From: Mikania micrantha
Taxonomy: Eukaryota; Streptophyta; Magnoliopsida; Asterales; Asteraceae
Direction: 5' to 3'
Assembly: GCA_009363875.1 (NCBI GenBank)
Contig: CM018693.1
Span: 75,070,028-75,134,027, forward strand
DNA length: 64,000 bases
Made by a program: the position numbers and the translations under genes. This document shows, one piece after another, positions 1-12,124 of this stretch. Positions within the stretch are counted from its first letter, which is position 1; every line of letters starts with the position of its first letter. The notes under the pieces were generated by a model. It did no database searches. It was not told the DNA's origin and saw nothing but the letters and a program-made list of their open reading frames with translations.

Positions 1-1389
1 AAGCTTTCTACCCTTTCTTTAGTAAGAGGATTGCCTTCCAAAGAATTTCACTTTGAGGGTCAGTGTGAATCTTGCTTAAAGGGAAAACAACATAAAACAT
101 CACATAAGTCTATTGAGGAATCCAAATCAACTAACTGTCTCAATATGCTTCATATGGATCTCTTTGGTCAAGTGAAGGTAGCCAGCTTGGCAAGAAAGAG
201 ATACTGTGTAGTTGTTGTGGATGATTACTCAAGATTTTGCTGGACTTTCTTCCTCTTCAGCAAAGACGAGATTTCTGATAAAATAATTGCCCTTATCACT
301 CAACTTGAAAGACAATTTGGTCTTCCTGTCAAAACAATTAGTGTTTCTAGAATTCTTGCTCAAAATGGAGTTGTGGAAAGAAAGAATAGGACACTTATTG
401 AAGCTGCAAAAACTATGCTTGCAGACTCAGGATTACCTTTATCTTTTTGGGCTGAGGCAGTAAACACTTATTGCCATGCCTTAAACAGAGTTCACATTGT
501 GAAGAGACATAACAAGACTGCCTAAGAAGTCCTTCATAACATAAAGCCTCTCATTTCTTTCCTCAAAGTTTTTGGGTGTCCTTGTTTCGTCTTGAATACA
601 AAAGACTCTTTGTCCAAGTTCGCTGCTAAAGTTGACTCTAGATATTTTGTTGGATACTCTCAGATCTCTAAGGCTTACTAAGCTTTGAATCTCAGGACCA
701 AAATTGTTGAGGAAACTATTGATGTTAAATTCAATGAATCTGCATCAACTTCCTCTTTCCCATGTGCTCTTGATGACCTCTTTGATCTTGAAAACTTCAC
801 CTACGTTTATCCTACCCCTTCTTCTTCTCCTTCTTCAGAATCGTGTCAAACTTCTGAAGATCTATCCTCTTTTGATGAATGTTTAGTATCTCATTTCTTT
901 ACCTCTATTCCTTCTTATCAAATAAATCCTCAAGACCAAGATGAACAAATATCTACTCCATTATCCCCAGCTTTGGATAATGTACCTGTAGATATTCCTG
1001 AACATGTTCATGCTTCCCCACCAGAAAACTCTCCTGGCCCCACTGAAAATTCATCTTCTTCCGATCCGGGCTCCACAAATAACTATTTGGACATCATTCC
1101 CTTCAACAGAAATCATCCTCTAGAGCAGATCTTAGGTGATTTGAATAAAGGTGTTCAAATTAGGAGCCAGATTTCAAACTTCTGCCTTCATGCAGCCTTT
1201 TTGTCCCAAATTGAGCCCTCCAAATATCAGGAAGCTCTTAAAGATAATAATTGGGTAGAGGCTATGCAAAATGAACTATTGCAGTTCAAAAGGCAAAATG
1301 TTCGGACTCTCTGCCCCTTGCCAGCAGGAAAATACCATCTCGGAACTAGATGGGTATTCAGAAATAAACATATGATAGAGGCATTGTAA
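1..1389 (+). pseudogene. Ty1/copia (Sirevirus-type) integrase to pre-RT region, broken
   Basis: The window opens inside a copia polyprotein. One frame runs from about 31 to 1389 with only two stops (523-525 and 681-683). It shows the C-x2-C end of the GAG-pre-integrase zinc region, the integrase core start (LHMDLFG, then VDDYSRF) and the NGVVERKNRTL motif carrying the last catalytic Glu. The segment that should hold the second catalytic Asp is missing: the frame passes from FGLPVKTI straight to the residues before NGVVERKN, an in-frame loss of roughly 40 residues, so the integrase is dead. The Ser/Pro-rich linker at about 780-1080 and the start of the RT domain (KYHLGTRWVFRNK) follow. Wording of the motifs is typical of SIRE/Sirevirus elements; the lineage is inference. 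Confidence 0.85.
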
Positions 1390-2690
1390 TCAAGAATAAA
1401 GCCAGATTGGTAGTGCAAGGGTACTTCAAATGGATATAAAAAGTGCATTTGCTATATCCCATAACATAAAGGTATTTCAAATGGATATAAAAAGCGCATT
1501 CCTGTATGGAACTATAAAGGAGGAAGTCTATGTTTGTCAACCTCCAGGGTTTGATGATGTTCATCATCCTAATTGAGTGTACAGATTAGACAAAGCACTT
1601 TTTGGTCTGAAACAGGCACCCAGAGCATGGTATGACACTCTTTCTCAATTTCTTCTTTCTAATAAATTTTCTCGGGGAACCATTGCTAAGACCTTGTTCA
1701 TCAAGAGGGTAGACAAGGAACTTTTGCTGGTCCAAATCTATGTCGATGATATCATTTTTGGATCAACAGAACCTTCCTTGTGTGAACAATTTTCTAAATT
1801 AATGTCTTCCAAGTTTGAAATGAGTGCTTTAAGTGAGCTAAAAACATTTTTAGGACTTCAAGTCAAACAAACCCTCAATGGGACTTTCATTCATCAATCT
1901 AAATATGTAAAGGATCTTCTAAATAAATTTGATATGAATGATTGCAAAATAATTTCTACCCCCATGGCAACAAGTCCAGAAATAAGTCCAGATGAAAATG
2001 ATGAACCTGTAGATCAAATTCTCTACAGATGCATGATTAGATCTTTGATGTATGTTACTGCATCAAGGCCAGACATCATGTATGCAACATGTGTCTGTCC
2101 AAGATACCAGTCTGCCCCCAAACAGTCCCATTTATCATTTGTGAAGAGGATACTCAAATATCTTAAAGGAACTCCTATGCTAGGTATTTGGTATCTTGCT
2201 AATCAAACTTGTAAGCTTGTTGGTTTTTCAGACAGTGATCATGTTGGATGCTCGTTCACCAGAAAGTCTACTTCGGGAGGATGTCAGTTCTTTGCAAATT
2301 GCTTAGTGTCATGGCAAAGCAAAAAAGAAAACTTCGGTGTCAAATTCAACTGCTGAAGCCAAGTACATTGCAGCAGCTCATTGCACTGCCCAAATCCTTT
2401 GGTTACAATACCAACTGTTGGATTTCGGAACAACTGAACTAAAAACACCTCTCTTAATAGACAATGAAGCTGCCAAAAACATAATAAAGAATCATGTCTA
2501 TCATTCTAAAACCAAACACATAGAAATAAGGCATCACTTCATTAGGGATTGTTTTGAAAAGGGACTAACTGTCCCAGAACATGTTTTCTACAAGTGACCA
2601 AATAGCGGACATATTTACCAAACCTTTGGACTCTTCAACCTTTTCTAAGTTTACGGCCAAATTGGGAATGATAAATATGAGCTAATAAAC
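1390..2690 (+). pseudogene. Ty1/copia reverse transcriptase and RNase H, broken
   Basis: This continues the upstream polyprotein after a frameshift. The RT finger region is deleted and replaced by a near-duplicate of about 33 bases: the FQMDIKSA codons occur at about 1421-1452 and again at 1477-1503. From 1577 to 2338 the frame is open and carries VYRLDKALFGLKQAPRAWY, the intact catalytic YVDD (near 1740) and the LKYLKGTP and STSGG motifs of copia RT. A frameshift near 2335 moves RNase H (STAEAKYIAA, then TKHIEIRHHFIRD) to the frame 2337-2597, and another shift precedes the terminal residues. The order integrase, RT, RNase H is the copia order. It cannot make a working enzyme. Confidence 0.88.
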
Positions 2691-3122
2691 ATGGTTAAGA
2701 ATATGTTTCTTAAACCCTTCAATAAATATATAAAATGATAATTTTCAAGAATTTTCCTAACAACGGATATTTGATAAACCACTGATAAAGCGAACTTGGT
2801 CTCTCTTAGTGGTTATCCCAAAACACGGATACAATCAGTGGTTATGCTAGCCACTGCTTCATATCTATCCGCGGTTGAAACCATCCGTTGTTACACTTTA
2901 AACCTTTTGTGGTTTCTTATCCTTTCGATGTCTTCATTCCTTCCGAAACTTTTAACCTTGTAACTTGTCCATGGTTACATTTCTTCCGAGTATAAGGCTC
3001 TTCCAAGGTCAAAAATCTCTTCCATGGTTAACTTCTTTTCTCTATAGTTAACAAATTCTTGATGTTTACGCCTAATTTGACCGTCACTAATCACTCTGCA
3101 AGATTAGACTCCCTACAATTAA
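2691..3122 (+). other. Non-coding spacer between copia pol and third ORF
   Basis: No sustained reading frame. The stretch repeats short words around ccactga/tcagtgg, atccgcggttg and ttccga, which recur in the element's own LTR (5965-6642). It probably belongs to the same copia element; splice signals for a subgenomic third-ORF transcript may lie here but none is clear. Confidence 0.5.
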
Positions 3123-5935
3123 TTGGATACATCTGTTCCATCCTCACAGATGCATCAAGAATCTCTACCCCATCCAGCTCCTCATCAATCCTCTCAACAG
3201 GATGATGTTGTACTCCAAAGGGAACCCTCTCTAACCACTGAAGTGTCACTTGACACTCAGATGGCATTCCAATCTCCTAAGGACACCTCTGCTTCTTCTC
3301 CACAAAAAGCCCTTCTCTCTCCTACCCATGTATTCCATGACATTGATTCTGTCTTTGAGCAACTTGGTTCTCCACCACCTTCACCAATTGAGGAACAACC
3401 ACATCAAACCTTTGCTCAAACTCATCAATCAGGATGTCCATCTCACATGAGAACCCAATGGGATCTCATTTGAATGATCAGCAAATAAGACTCCCGGTAT
3501 GGCAACGGCCCATGAAGTTCTTGAAACTGAGGCTGCAAATCCCCGGAACCAAGAAAAAGGGTCCATGACATTCCTGAGATGGACTCAGGTCATGATAAAA
3601 CTGACTCACTAGTCAGGGATTCGGATGATATCCGCAAAAGGATGGATGAATCAGATTTTAAATTAAAGGAGTTGACGGATTCTGTTGCTGATATTCAGGC
3701 TGACGTGACCAAACTCACTGAGTTAGTCACAACAGTCTTGAATAACCAAGTCCTGCAACCCAAATCCATCCCAATGCAGGCACCTTCACTTGAAGGTACC
3801 CAAAACCTTCCACCTACTTCCACTGCTCCCACCTTCTCAAACCAAGCTTTTCAAGAAGTGTTAAACCCACTTCTTACTCCCTATCTCACCACCCTGCTTA
3901 AAAACTTTACCCACAATTTACTCACCACTCAAAAGATACAACTGGATCTACTAAAAATTTCAGTAGATTCCAAAGTCTCCTCTCTATAACATGAAGTATC
4001 TAACCATACTCGTTTTCTAGAATCTCTTACAGGGATTGCTCCTCTTTCTCCCTGGTTCAAGGAACAGGCTGATGAAGCCAAAAAGAAGGAGAATGAACGG
4101 CTCTTGTCTGCTGCCCAAGCTGCCAAGAGGGAATAAGACAAAACTGAGCAAAGGAGGATGAAGGAAATAAGATTGAAAAATCAGGAGGCATTCCTCAAAG
4201 CAGCACTGGATCAGCATTTTCAGACTGAAGCTGCTAAGGCTAGCTCTGAGCAGAAGAAAAGGGAAACTGAACCTCAAATAAACACTGGAACATCTGGAGT
4301 ATCCAGGAAACCCAAACCCTCCAAATCAGCTCCCACTGAGCCAATAAAGCCCACAATCGCTGCCCCATCTTCTATTGCCTCAACTACTCAGGACATACCA
4401 ATTCCAACTAGTTCTGTCCAATCTAAGCATAACCCCTTCTTCCCTAAACAAATCTCTCCCACCATATCTATCCATTCTTCACCAATACACAAAAATAAAG
4501 AAAACTCACTACCCTTTCTCCAAATTCTGCCTCTCAAACCCTCCTAAAACTGTCGTCACATACCTCCCTTCCTACTACTCTCAATGCCTCAAAAATTGGC
4601 CAAAAACCAGCCACAATAATCACCCAGTCTTTCTCAAGAAGACAAAAGAGTGTGGCCAGAAAAACCAAAACCCCCAATAACAAACCTAAGAAACCTCTAA
4701 CCCCTGCTCAAGAGCCTAGCTCAGATTTAAATGATGATCAACCCATTGCCTCTCTTATTTCAAGAAAGAGAAGGCTCATATTGGCTGATGATGATGAGTC
4801 TGACCTGCCCAAAACCACCACAGCTCCCTCACCAATAAAGTCAGCAGATGCTGAAAAATCACAAACTTCTCCAATAAAGGAATCCTATTCTCCTGTAAGG
4901 ACTTTCCCCTTTGATAAAGACCATCAAGAGACAAAGCATAAAGAAACGGAGAAGGAAAATAAGATCCTAGCCGGTCTAGAAGCTACCGGTCTCTCAGGAG
5001 ATGAGCTGGCAAAGACATATCAAGAACAAATTGCCTTGATGGATCAGCAGCAAGATAAAGCCTATCGGGATGAGAGGTAGCAGTTAATCAAGTTTCTGCT
5101 GGATGAAGGGAAGTACAAAGATGAAAACTTCAGCAACTGGGATATTACTAGCCTCAGAAATGAAGCGGAAGTTTTATCCAAAAGAATAAAGGCAGAAGTC
5201 AAGAAGAAAAAGACCATTGAACATAGAAGAAGAATAAAACACATCCTCATTCAAAATCAATGGGGACCAAAGAACACAATAACAAGATGGAGAGATGATG
5301 TTCTGTTTGATGAATGGTAAAAGTTCAAAAGAGAGAACAGTGATCATCCTGAGCTTTGGAGAGAAGTCACCTCACCCTCTCCCACTATAGTGACTCAGCT
5401 CAAGGATGCCAATCCAAGCACAATGCTTGATCATTTGCTACATGCACCTATGGGAAGCCTAGGTGTTGGGTCTGCAGAATCTCCATCTGCTGTAACATTC
5501 AGACCCTGGGTTGATGTTGATAAGGATATTCTTCCTGATCTTCTGAGGCACTACGAACCTCATCAGCATGTTGTAGTAAAGAAGGTACTTGATTCAAATG
5601 ATCAAGTGAAAAGAAGAGAAATAATTCACTGGCCTGCTGGAGCTCCTCTTCCTTTGGCTCTACCTTCTAAATCCCAGCCTCCTCAGATCAAAAACTCCAG
5701 AACTAGAATAAAGAGATGGTTCTATGACTCTGTCTCCAAGAGCATGATTATTGAAAGATATAATGGTTCAAGAACTTTCTTCTCAAATTGTGATGAAATT
5801 CTCACTCTACCAAATAACGATCTGAAGGAAATGCAGCATATGACTCTAGATAATGCTGATACAGAGTATGAAGTTCTGAACTATGTTCGAACTCTTAGAA
5901 ATAAAATTGGTCTGGCTTTAAAACAAAAATAAATG
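3123..5935 (+). pseudogene. Third (envelope-like position) ORF of the copia element, broken
   Basis: Open blocks at 3123-3473, 3579-3989, 4158-4547 (one frame) and 4652-5080, 5390-5932 (a second frame) read as one product of about 900 residues with stops and one frameshift near 4550. The N-terminal part is rich in Ser, Pro and Gln. Two heptad-like coiled coils follow (about 3620-3740 and 4150-4270), then a Lys/Glu-rich region. The C-terminal globular block at 5700-5860 has the pattern RWFYD...IIERYNG...FF....TLP. It lies between RNase H and the PPT, where Sireviruses carry their envelope-like ORF. The same C-terminal pattern occurs at 10802-11134, 25595-26797 and, on the minus strand, 16554-16850. 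Function unknown; I see no signal peptide or clear membrane anchor. Confidence 0.65.
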
Positions 5936-5950
5936 GTATTGGCTTCATCA

Positions 5951-5964
5951 GTCCAGAGGGAGAT
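5951..5964 (+). other. Polypurine tract of copia element
   Basis: Purine-rich stretch gtccagagggagat ends immediately before the TGTTGG start of the LTR, the usual place for plus-strand DNA priming. Confidence 0.7.
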
Positions 5965-6642
5965 TGTTGGAAAATAAGGACTAATGAGCAAAACCACTGA
6001 AGCCAGACAAATAAATAAACCGTGGATTGACCAACCGCGGATGCTTCTTTTCCGATTGAAGAAATGCTTCAACACCGGAACTTCAAAAGCGGAAGATTCG
6101 TCCAAAAGAACTGCCACTGAACTTCTCTACATCGGAAGACATTAGCTGACCATGATAATTTCGGAAGACAATCATTGCATCGGAAGACATCAAATGATTC
6201 GGAAGACAATCTCGTATTCCAAAATAACTGATTGTTTAGTCAGCTTCCGATGAACATCTTCCGAAAGAATAACCACTGAGCCTCAGCACAACTACCTAAA
6301 CCTTGGAATACATGAAGACTCTTGTTTCTGTTGTTGTTGACTTTGTATTTGTACTATTCTGATGATTCAGTGTCTGTAACAGTGTCAGCTATTTGTCTTA
6401 TTACTTCTTGTCTTGTATATAAGAATGTTTGGCATTTAAGTCCCAACATTCTTTAAGTAAAATGAATTACTTCCCCCAAAATTCCTTGTGCTTTCTCTCT
6501 GTTCTTTTCCCTTCTAGCAAGAAACTAAACAACGAAAATAACCTTGTGCAAAACTTCAGAGGGAGCTAATACCAAAGCTTTGACTAACTGTCTAAAGCCT
6601 TTGTTCCTGGTTAAACAGCCTCTCTGTGATTTTGTTTCAACA
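5965..6642 (+). repeat. Copia 3' LTR (TGTTG...CAACA)
   Basis: The 678-bp segment starts TGTTGGAAAAT right after the PPT and ends GTTTCAACA, a matching inverted terminal repeat. It holds a local array of the word tcggaagaca (four copies, about 6130-6215), copies of ccactga and ccgcgg, and a TATA-like tgtatataag near 6415. No second LTR of the element is in the window, so the right boundary rests on the terminal inverted repeat alone. Confidence 0.75.
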
Positions 6643-7690
6643 CTTTTTATATCACAAATTTAGGGGGAGAAAATTTACAAAAACAACAAAAAGATTTTCG
6701 GTCTTTGAGTCAAAATTTACAAAAACAACAAAAATATTTTTGGTTTTTGAGTCAGTCTAAGTTGATCTACAAGTTTAGGGTGGAGTGAATTTTAAGAAAA
6801 CAACAAAAATATTTTACATTTTCAAAGTTTAAGAAAAATAAAAAAAGATTTTGATTGGGATGGTCAAGTAAAGTGGTTCAATTTGGGAAGTGAAATGATT
6901 TCTGACACTCAGAAATTCACTACCTAAAAGTAATTTCAAAAGAATAACAACTTTGGATAACTATAATTCACTAAGAAGTTAAAACAAGTTTTTCCAAAAT
7001 GAAAGAAATGGACATGATCATTTAAAAATATTAAATATATAAATAAGTGAGAAGTAATGAAAATCAGATAACCAGAAACATGTAACAACTATTTGACTTT
7101 TTGCATAAATCCTTAAGTCAAAACGAGATTGTGTTTCGATAAACTTGAAACTGTTTTGAAAAACTCTGGTATTTTCCATGTTTTGTGCAAATACAGAGCG
7201 GGAAATACTTACTGAAGCATCCTCTGTTTTGCGTAAGAAAAGACCTGGATGTGTGACGTTAAGGCCAATGTGCCAGCATAACAGTTAAGTAAAAGATGCC
7301 AATGAACATAAAGATGATAGAACCCCTTCTTGTTCTTGATTCTAATCTAATCGATCTGTTCTTTTCTTTTCTCATCTTAAATTCTATTGAAACGCTTTTA
7401 AGTTCGTGGAAACACATTCAAAGTTTGAAACAAAAGATTTGACGAAACTGATAGGTTGCATGTGTATATGGTTTTACTGTCTGAGTATTCATAACTTCCC
7501 AAAAGTAATTTTAGAAAAACTTTTAATCATAAGTCTTATTTTTGAATTACGGATTAACAAGTGGAAATTATTGGAGGGGTATAATTATTTTATGGATGTG
7601 ATTCATAAAGAAATTATTTTAAGGTGGTCAAATTTCAGATACAGATTTGATCCCACGAAATTGACCCGACTCAACTTTGAACTCGTCGAA
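6643..7690. other. AT-rich unassigned region
   Basis: No convincing gene. At 6683-6820 a phrase built on acaaaaacaacaaaaatatttt recurs three times, and ttagggggagaaaa at 6659 looks like a PPT remnant of another retroelement. A 97-codon frame at 7406-7699 resembles nothing I know and has no supporting signals. Probably decayed retrotransposon. Confidence 0.4.
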
Positions 7691-8515
7691 AGTTTCTGAG
7701 TTTATTTTATTTTATTTTATTCAGAAAAAGTTAGTAAATTTTGAAAAATAATAATTTACTCGAAATAAGACATACTCGAAGTTATACTCGATTTCGAGTA
7801 CACGAAAATCGTGTACTCGAACTCCACCTATAAATAGTCCGAGTATGCCTAAAATCGAGTACCACTTGCTTCGTATACGATTTTCTTTCTCCTTAGGCGA
7901 TCTCGATATTCATTCATAGTTTTCAAAATCCACTCCAACCATATTGTAGATCATACATAGGTGACCCTAGGTATATTTTGAGCTAGTTTTGTCCGTTGAA
8001 TCAAAAGTTATGGACCAAAAACGTTTTTCAAGTACTTGGTTCCGTTAACAGAGGGAACCTTAGACAAATGACCTCGAAAACCTCAAAATTAGAAAGGGAT
8101 CTTCTTATATGTTGGTCACCTCTTAATTCTAAGCATTTCCAGTATAATTGGGTGTTCTAAGGAGCAAAATTGAAGGAGTTATGATGATTTTAGTGTTCTC
8201 GAAATTTTGAATTTCGAATACTACTTTTCGAGTGAAAATTTCGAGTATAAAATTTTTGAATACATAGAGAGTTCTATTACAACCTGTATTTTCGAATACA
8301 CTTCAATTTCGAATACAACTTTATTTTTCGAATAAAGTTCAGATTTCGAGAACATTCTACATTTCGAGAACACTTTAAAATTCGTGAACTCTCTCAGACT
8401 TTGAAATGTTTCCGACTCTGTGATTTTGTCTAATTTTTTGATCTGAAATCAAACCTTAACTTTTGACCTTGACCTTTTACTTCAAGTTTGACTAACGTGA
8501 CTTTGTTTAATTTAG
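7691..8515 (+). promoter_or_regulatory. TATA promoter and leader of third-ORF element, with tttcgag word array
   Basis: A good TATA box, CTATAAATAG, is at 7828-7837, close in form to the TATA boxes of the LTRs at 11450 and 26820. On both sides the words tttcgagtac and ttcgaatac recur many times (7755-7870 and 8210-8400). A possible leader intron runs from a donor at 7961 (catag/gtgacc) to the pyrimidine-rich acceptor ending tttaatttag at 8515. The ORF below begins at that acceptor. Transcription is inferred, not shown. Confidence 0.45.
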
Positions 8516-11427
8516 GTGGCTGATTTGAAATTCGTTTCTGACCACAACATGTCAGCATATGTCGGAGATCCACCGGTGAAGCATTCTATGTTCAAGAGCT
8601 TAGTGGAAGGACTGAAACTGTCTCCGGTGAACTATGCCATCATGGAACATCCCGAGATCATAGCTGAGGTTATCCAGGACTTCTGTAACACAATCACTGA
8701 GCGCACGGACGCTAACGACATAGTTACATTGATCGGCAAAGTTCAAGGCCAGCCTGTTATCATTACGGAGCAGATTCTGAGGGAATGCCTACAGTTTGGA
8801 GACAAGGGAACCGATCCTGTTGAGCTAGATCATGAGTTGGTTCACAGTACGGTCTATCAGATGGGTCATGAGGGTGTCTACCCTCCTACGGAGAAGAAGT
8901 TGTTACATCCGTACTGGAGATATCTTGCACACGTGGTATGATGTACTGAATCTGACTCTCAGTTCATGTATGGTGGCATTAGCTCTGGCATGGATTTCAA
9001 CTACTCAAAGTTGATCTTTCACGACATGCATGCCAATATCAAGGGAAAGGAAAGATTAATGGCCTTCCCCCGCTTCATCCAGATCGTCATCAACAAGTGG
9101 CATACAAACCTTGTTCCCACCATCGGCACTCTCGGGATCAAGAGGATGAGATAACACATTTTCTCATACATGATGATGAACAAAGGAGGAAAGAAACAAT
9201 ATGTCGGGGAACGGCCTCTTATCAAGTTTGGTAGATTTGTTGGAGATGACATGGAGGAGCAAGGAACACCTGTTGATATCGTTGCCGAAGAGCACGGTGT
9301 CCCTCCTACTGGCACAAGCACTCTGAGTCTTCATCATCATCTAGTGAAGAAATTTTGATCCGAGAGAAGGAGCCGGTCATCCCACCACTCACTAGAGCTG
9401 AACGGGAAGACATTTAGGATATAGATTACATGCCGACTCAAGATGATGTCAAAGTGGCCTGAGGATCCCAGATTGCTGAAGAAGACAGCAGGATCATCCT
9501 CCTCGACTCCTGCTCAGCCTCCTCCACCTCCTATACAGCCCACTCAACCTCATATTCAGACTCCACCACCTCCACTTCATACACAGCCTCCTCCACCACC
9601 TACTTAGCCCACACCACTTCTACCAGCTACTCATCCTACACCACAACCACATCCCAAACCACCGACACAACCTAAGTCACCCACACAGCCAAAACCACCA
9701 CAACCACCAAAACAAAAATCACCCACTCAACCCACTAAACCCATAACCACCACCCAAATTCCTATTCTACCACCACCTTTCACCACCTCAGAGACCACCC
9801 AAACCACATCATAACCACCCAAACCACATCATCACCATCTCACACTCATACTCACGTGCATACGCCTTCGCCTTATGCGCCTGAGGGTCTCTAGTGGATA
9901 TCGTATGGCTACAGGAGAGAGTTTTTCTGCTAGAGCAAGACTCCATTACCAAAGATGAGAAGATTCATGAGCTGCAGGGTGCATTGGTCAGAGTATGTGA
10001 GATGTTTAGACGCCAGATACGCGACGTTGACCGTCTGGAGAAGCAGAATAAGCGTCTGACAAAAGCTTTTGAGAAGCTGACTGGGTCAAAGTTTGATAAG
10101 GATGAGGATGATGATAATGAAGAAGTTGAAGAAGAAGAAACTGAAAAGAAAGATGATGAGAATGAAAAGGATGGCGATAATGCCAAGGATGATCAGGGGT
10201 TGACAAAGATGGCGACAATGCCAAAGATGACAAAGGGAAAGATAAAGAGGATGACAATGCGGGAGGTGACATGGGCCAGGGTGCCAGTTCCTCAGGTCAG
10301 CAAGATGATGAGCCTGCGCAGGACGCTACCAAGAAAACCGATGCTTCTAAGAATCCACAGTCTTCGGAAAAGCCTCTGGACTATTATGAACTTATTCGAG
10401 GATCTTCCATAGAACTTTCTATTCGCGGATTCGATGAAGAGCTCAGTGGAGCGGGCCTAGGGGATTTGTTTGCCGATGTGCCTATGGACTCGTTGTTTGA
10501 GGCGGTTTGTGACTAGGAAAGAAAGGAGAAAGCCGAATCCTCTGCAGGAGCATCTGCAGATGAAGAACCGGAAAATTTTATTCTCGGCAACGTAAAAAAA
10601 GACCCCTACGTAGACTTCTTGTATGCTCACAAGTATGTCAACAAGGAAGGACACGAGATTCCCCCACTAGCCAAAGTTACCTACATTTGGTTCGATAGGC
10701 AGAAAGATTGGACACCTGCTCCTCTAGAGGTTAAAGCATCATGGCTAGGGGAAATGAATGAAGAACATCCATAGCATACTTTCACTACAGGCGACAGAGA
10801 CTTGTTTGCTGTACGAAATGACAAGTCCAACATTTGCTGTTGGATGTACGACAAAGACAAAGATTTATATATGATAAAGAGAATGAATGGGAAGGTAAAA
10901 TACTTCAAGAGGCCAAGGGATTTTTGCAAACTACCAAATTTCGATATTAGGAGCATCAACAATGCGATGTTCTTCAATCCCTCGAAAGACAATCAGGCCG
11001 ATCTGTTTGCCAAATTCCAGAAAGATCAATGCGACAGAGACTTCCTAGTGATGAGGACACCCAAGAAGGAACCACGGATCTACTACAAGTATCCCCCTCC
11101 ACATTCTGAGAAGGCCATTCCTGTCTCATCATGAGCTCCTGACAATTCCTTAGCCAACTCCTGTCTTGGTATTTTTACGAGAAGACACTTGCTGCAGTCA
11201 TTCTCCGGAACAAAGACGACATCAAAGACATCGATATGATACTTGATCCGATGGATCTCTTGAAATATGGCAAGGAAGACATGCAGAAACTACACGAGTC
11301 TCCTATCAGAGTCTATGGAGACTTGGACGAAGAGGCGAAGCCCTTTACTTGTGTAGTCGCTTTTGGTATGGAGCTGAAGCTGTATGCCGGAGCAGGTCCT
11401 CACTCTGTCTCGCTTCCCATCGATTGA
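8516..11427 (+). pseudogene. Third-ORF-type retroelement protein, copy A, broken
   Basis: The product starts GTG-GCT-GAT at 8516, right after a splice acceptor, where related proteins I recall start Met-Ala-Asp-Leu-Lys-Phe, so the ATG appears mutated. The frame continues to about 9356 with stops at 8939-8941 and 9152-9154, then shifts. Next come a Ser/Glu segment, a long Pro/Thr/Gln-rich linker (about 9490-9830), a coiled coil (WLQERVFLLEQ... near 9900-10080), an Asp/Glu-rich acidic run (10090-10200) and a C-terminal globular region (10570-11427) with CCWMYDKDKDLY and ILDPMDLL. At least three stops lie in the C-terminal region. No gag knuckle, protease, RT or integrase is present between this and its LTR. 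It parallels 24531-26797 closely. I infer a non-autonomous LTR element; function unknown. Confidence 0.65.
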
Positions 11428-11438
11428 CTTCATTAGTC

Positions 11439-11449
11439 TAGGGGGAGTA
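11439..11449 (+). other. Polypurine tract
   Basis: tagggggagta directly precedes the TGTAGAGCCC start of the LTR. The same phrase precedes the LTR copy at 26820. Confidence 0.65.
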
Positions 11450-11805
11450 TGTAGAGCCCAACTGAAAATGAAGACTCACAAAGTTAACCACAGAAGAGTT
11501 GAAGACCTTATTTTGTTTACTTTCGTGTACGTAGTATTTTGTGTACAGTAGTATTTCGTGTATAAAGGTTAGAGTACACCTAGAGTAGTATAAATAGACG
11601 TATTTTGTACTGTTCTAGGGTTGGATTCCCGAGGCTTTCTCTCTAGACGTATTGAGGCACCGTTTCGTGTACTTCACTGAATATATCAAAGTTTTGATCT
11701 TTCTTTTTGTTCTTGTGATTCTATTCCGGATTCCGCACGTTGTAGAGTCATTTGGTGCAGATTGGAGGCTTAAAGCTCGGTTCCTGATTAGTTTAGGGGC
11801 CTACA
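11450..11805 (+). repeat. LTR of third-ORF element, copy A (TGTAG...CTACA)
   Basis: The 356-bp segment begins TGTAGAGCCC and ends GGGGCCTACA, and is clearly the same sequence as 26820-27191. A TATA box (TATAAATAG) is at 11589-11597. The word tttcgtgtac and variants repeat just upstream of it (about 11520-11570). The ORF frames inside are chance. Confidence 0.8.
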
Positions 11806-12124
11806 GATACAACTCCAAGTGTCGGTGTGGTCAACCGAGTGTGTGTGTGTTGACTTGTGTTGACTCGATGAATCGTTGGTGACATGTTTGTTTTGTTTAG
11901 TTCGTTTATGTGTCTTAATGCAAGTAGCACTCCAACATGCATCCTTTGACCCTAATCGTAATCATAAAGTTTCCATTTCTGGATAGTTACCACTTTTTGA
12001 AAAGTTTTATTTTAGGAAACTTTCTATCTTTAGAAAGTTTCTATTTTTGGAAGTGTAGTTATGAAATCCCAATTCCTAAAACTAATGAATCTAGTATATT
12101 TGTAAAAACATATTTAAACATTTA
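11806..12124. other. Intervening sequence without a gene
   Basis: About 320 bases between an LTR end and a minus-strand gag remnant. No frame or known motif; the left part may be the original flank of the LTR element. Confidence 0.4.

Noticed and set aside
9019..10272. Minus-strand Ser/His-rich frames
   Set aside because: Shadows of the acidic and Pro-rich coding region on the plus strand.
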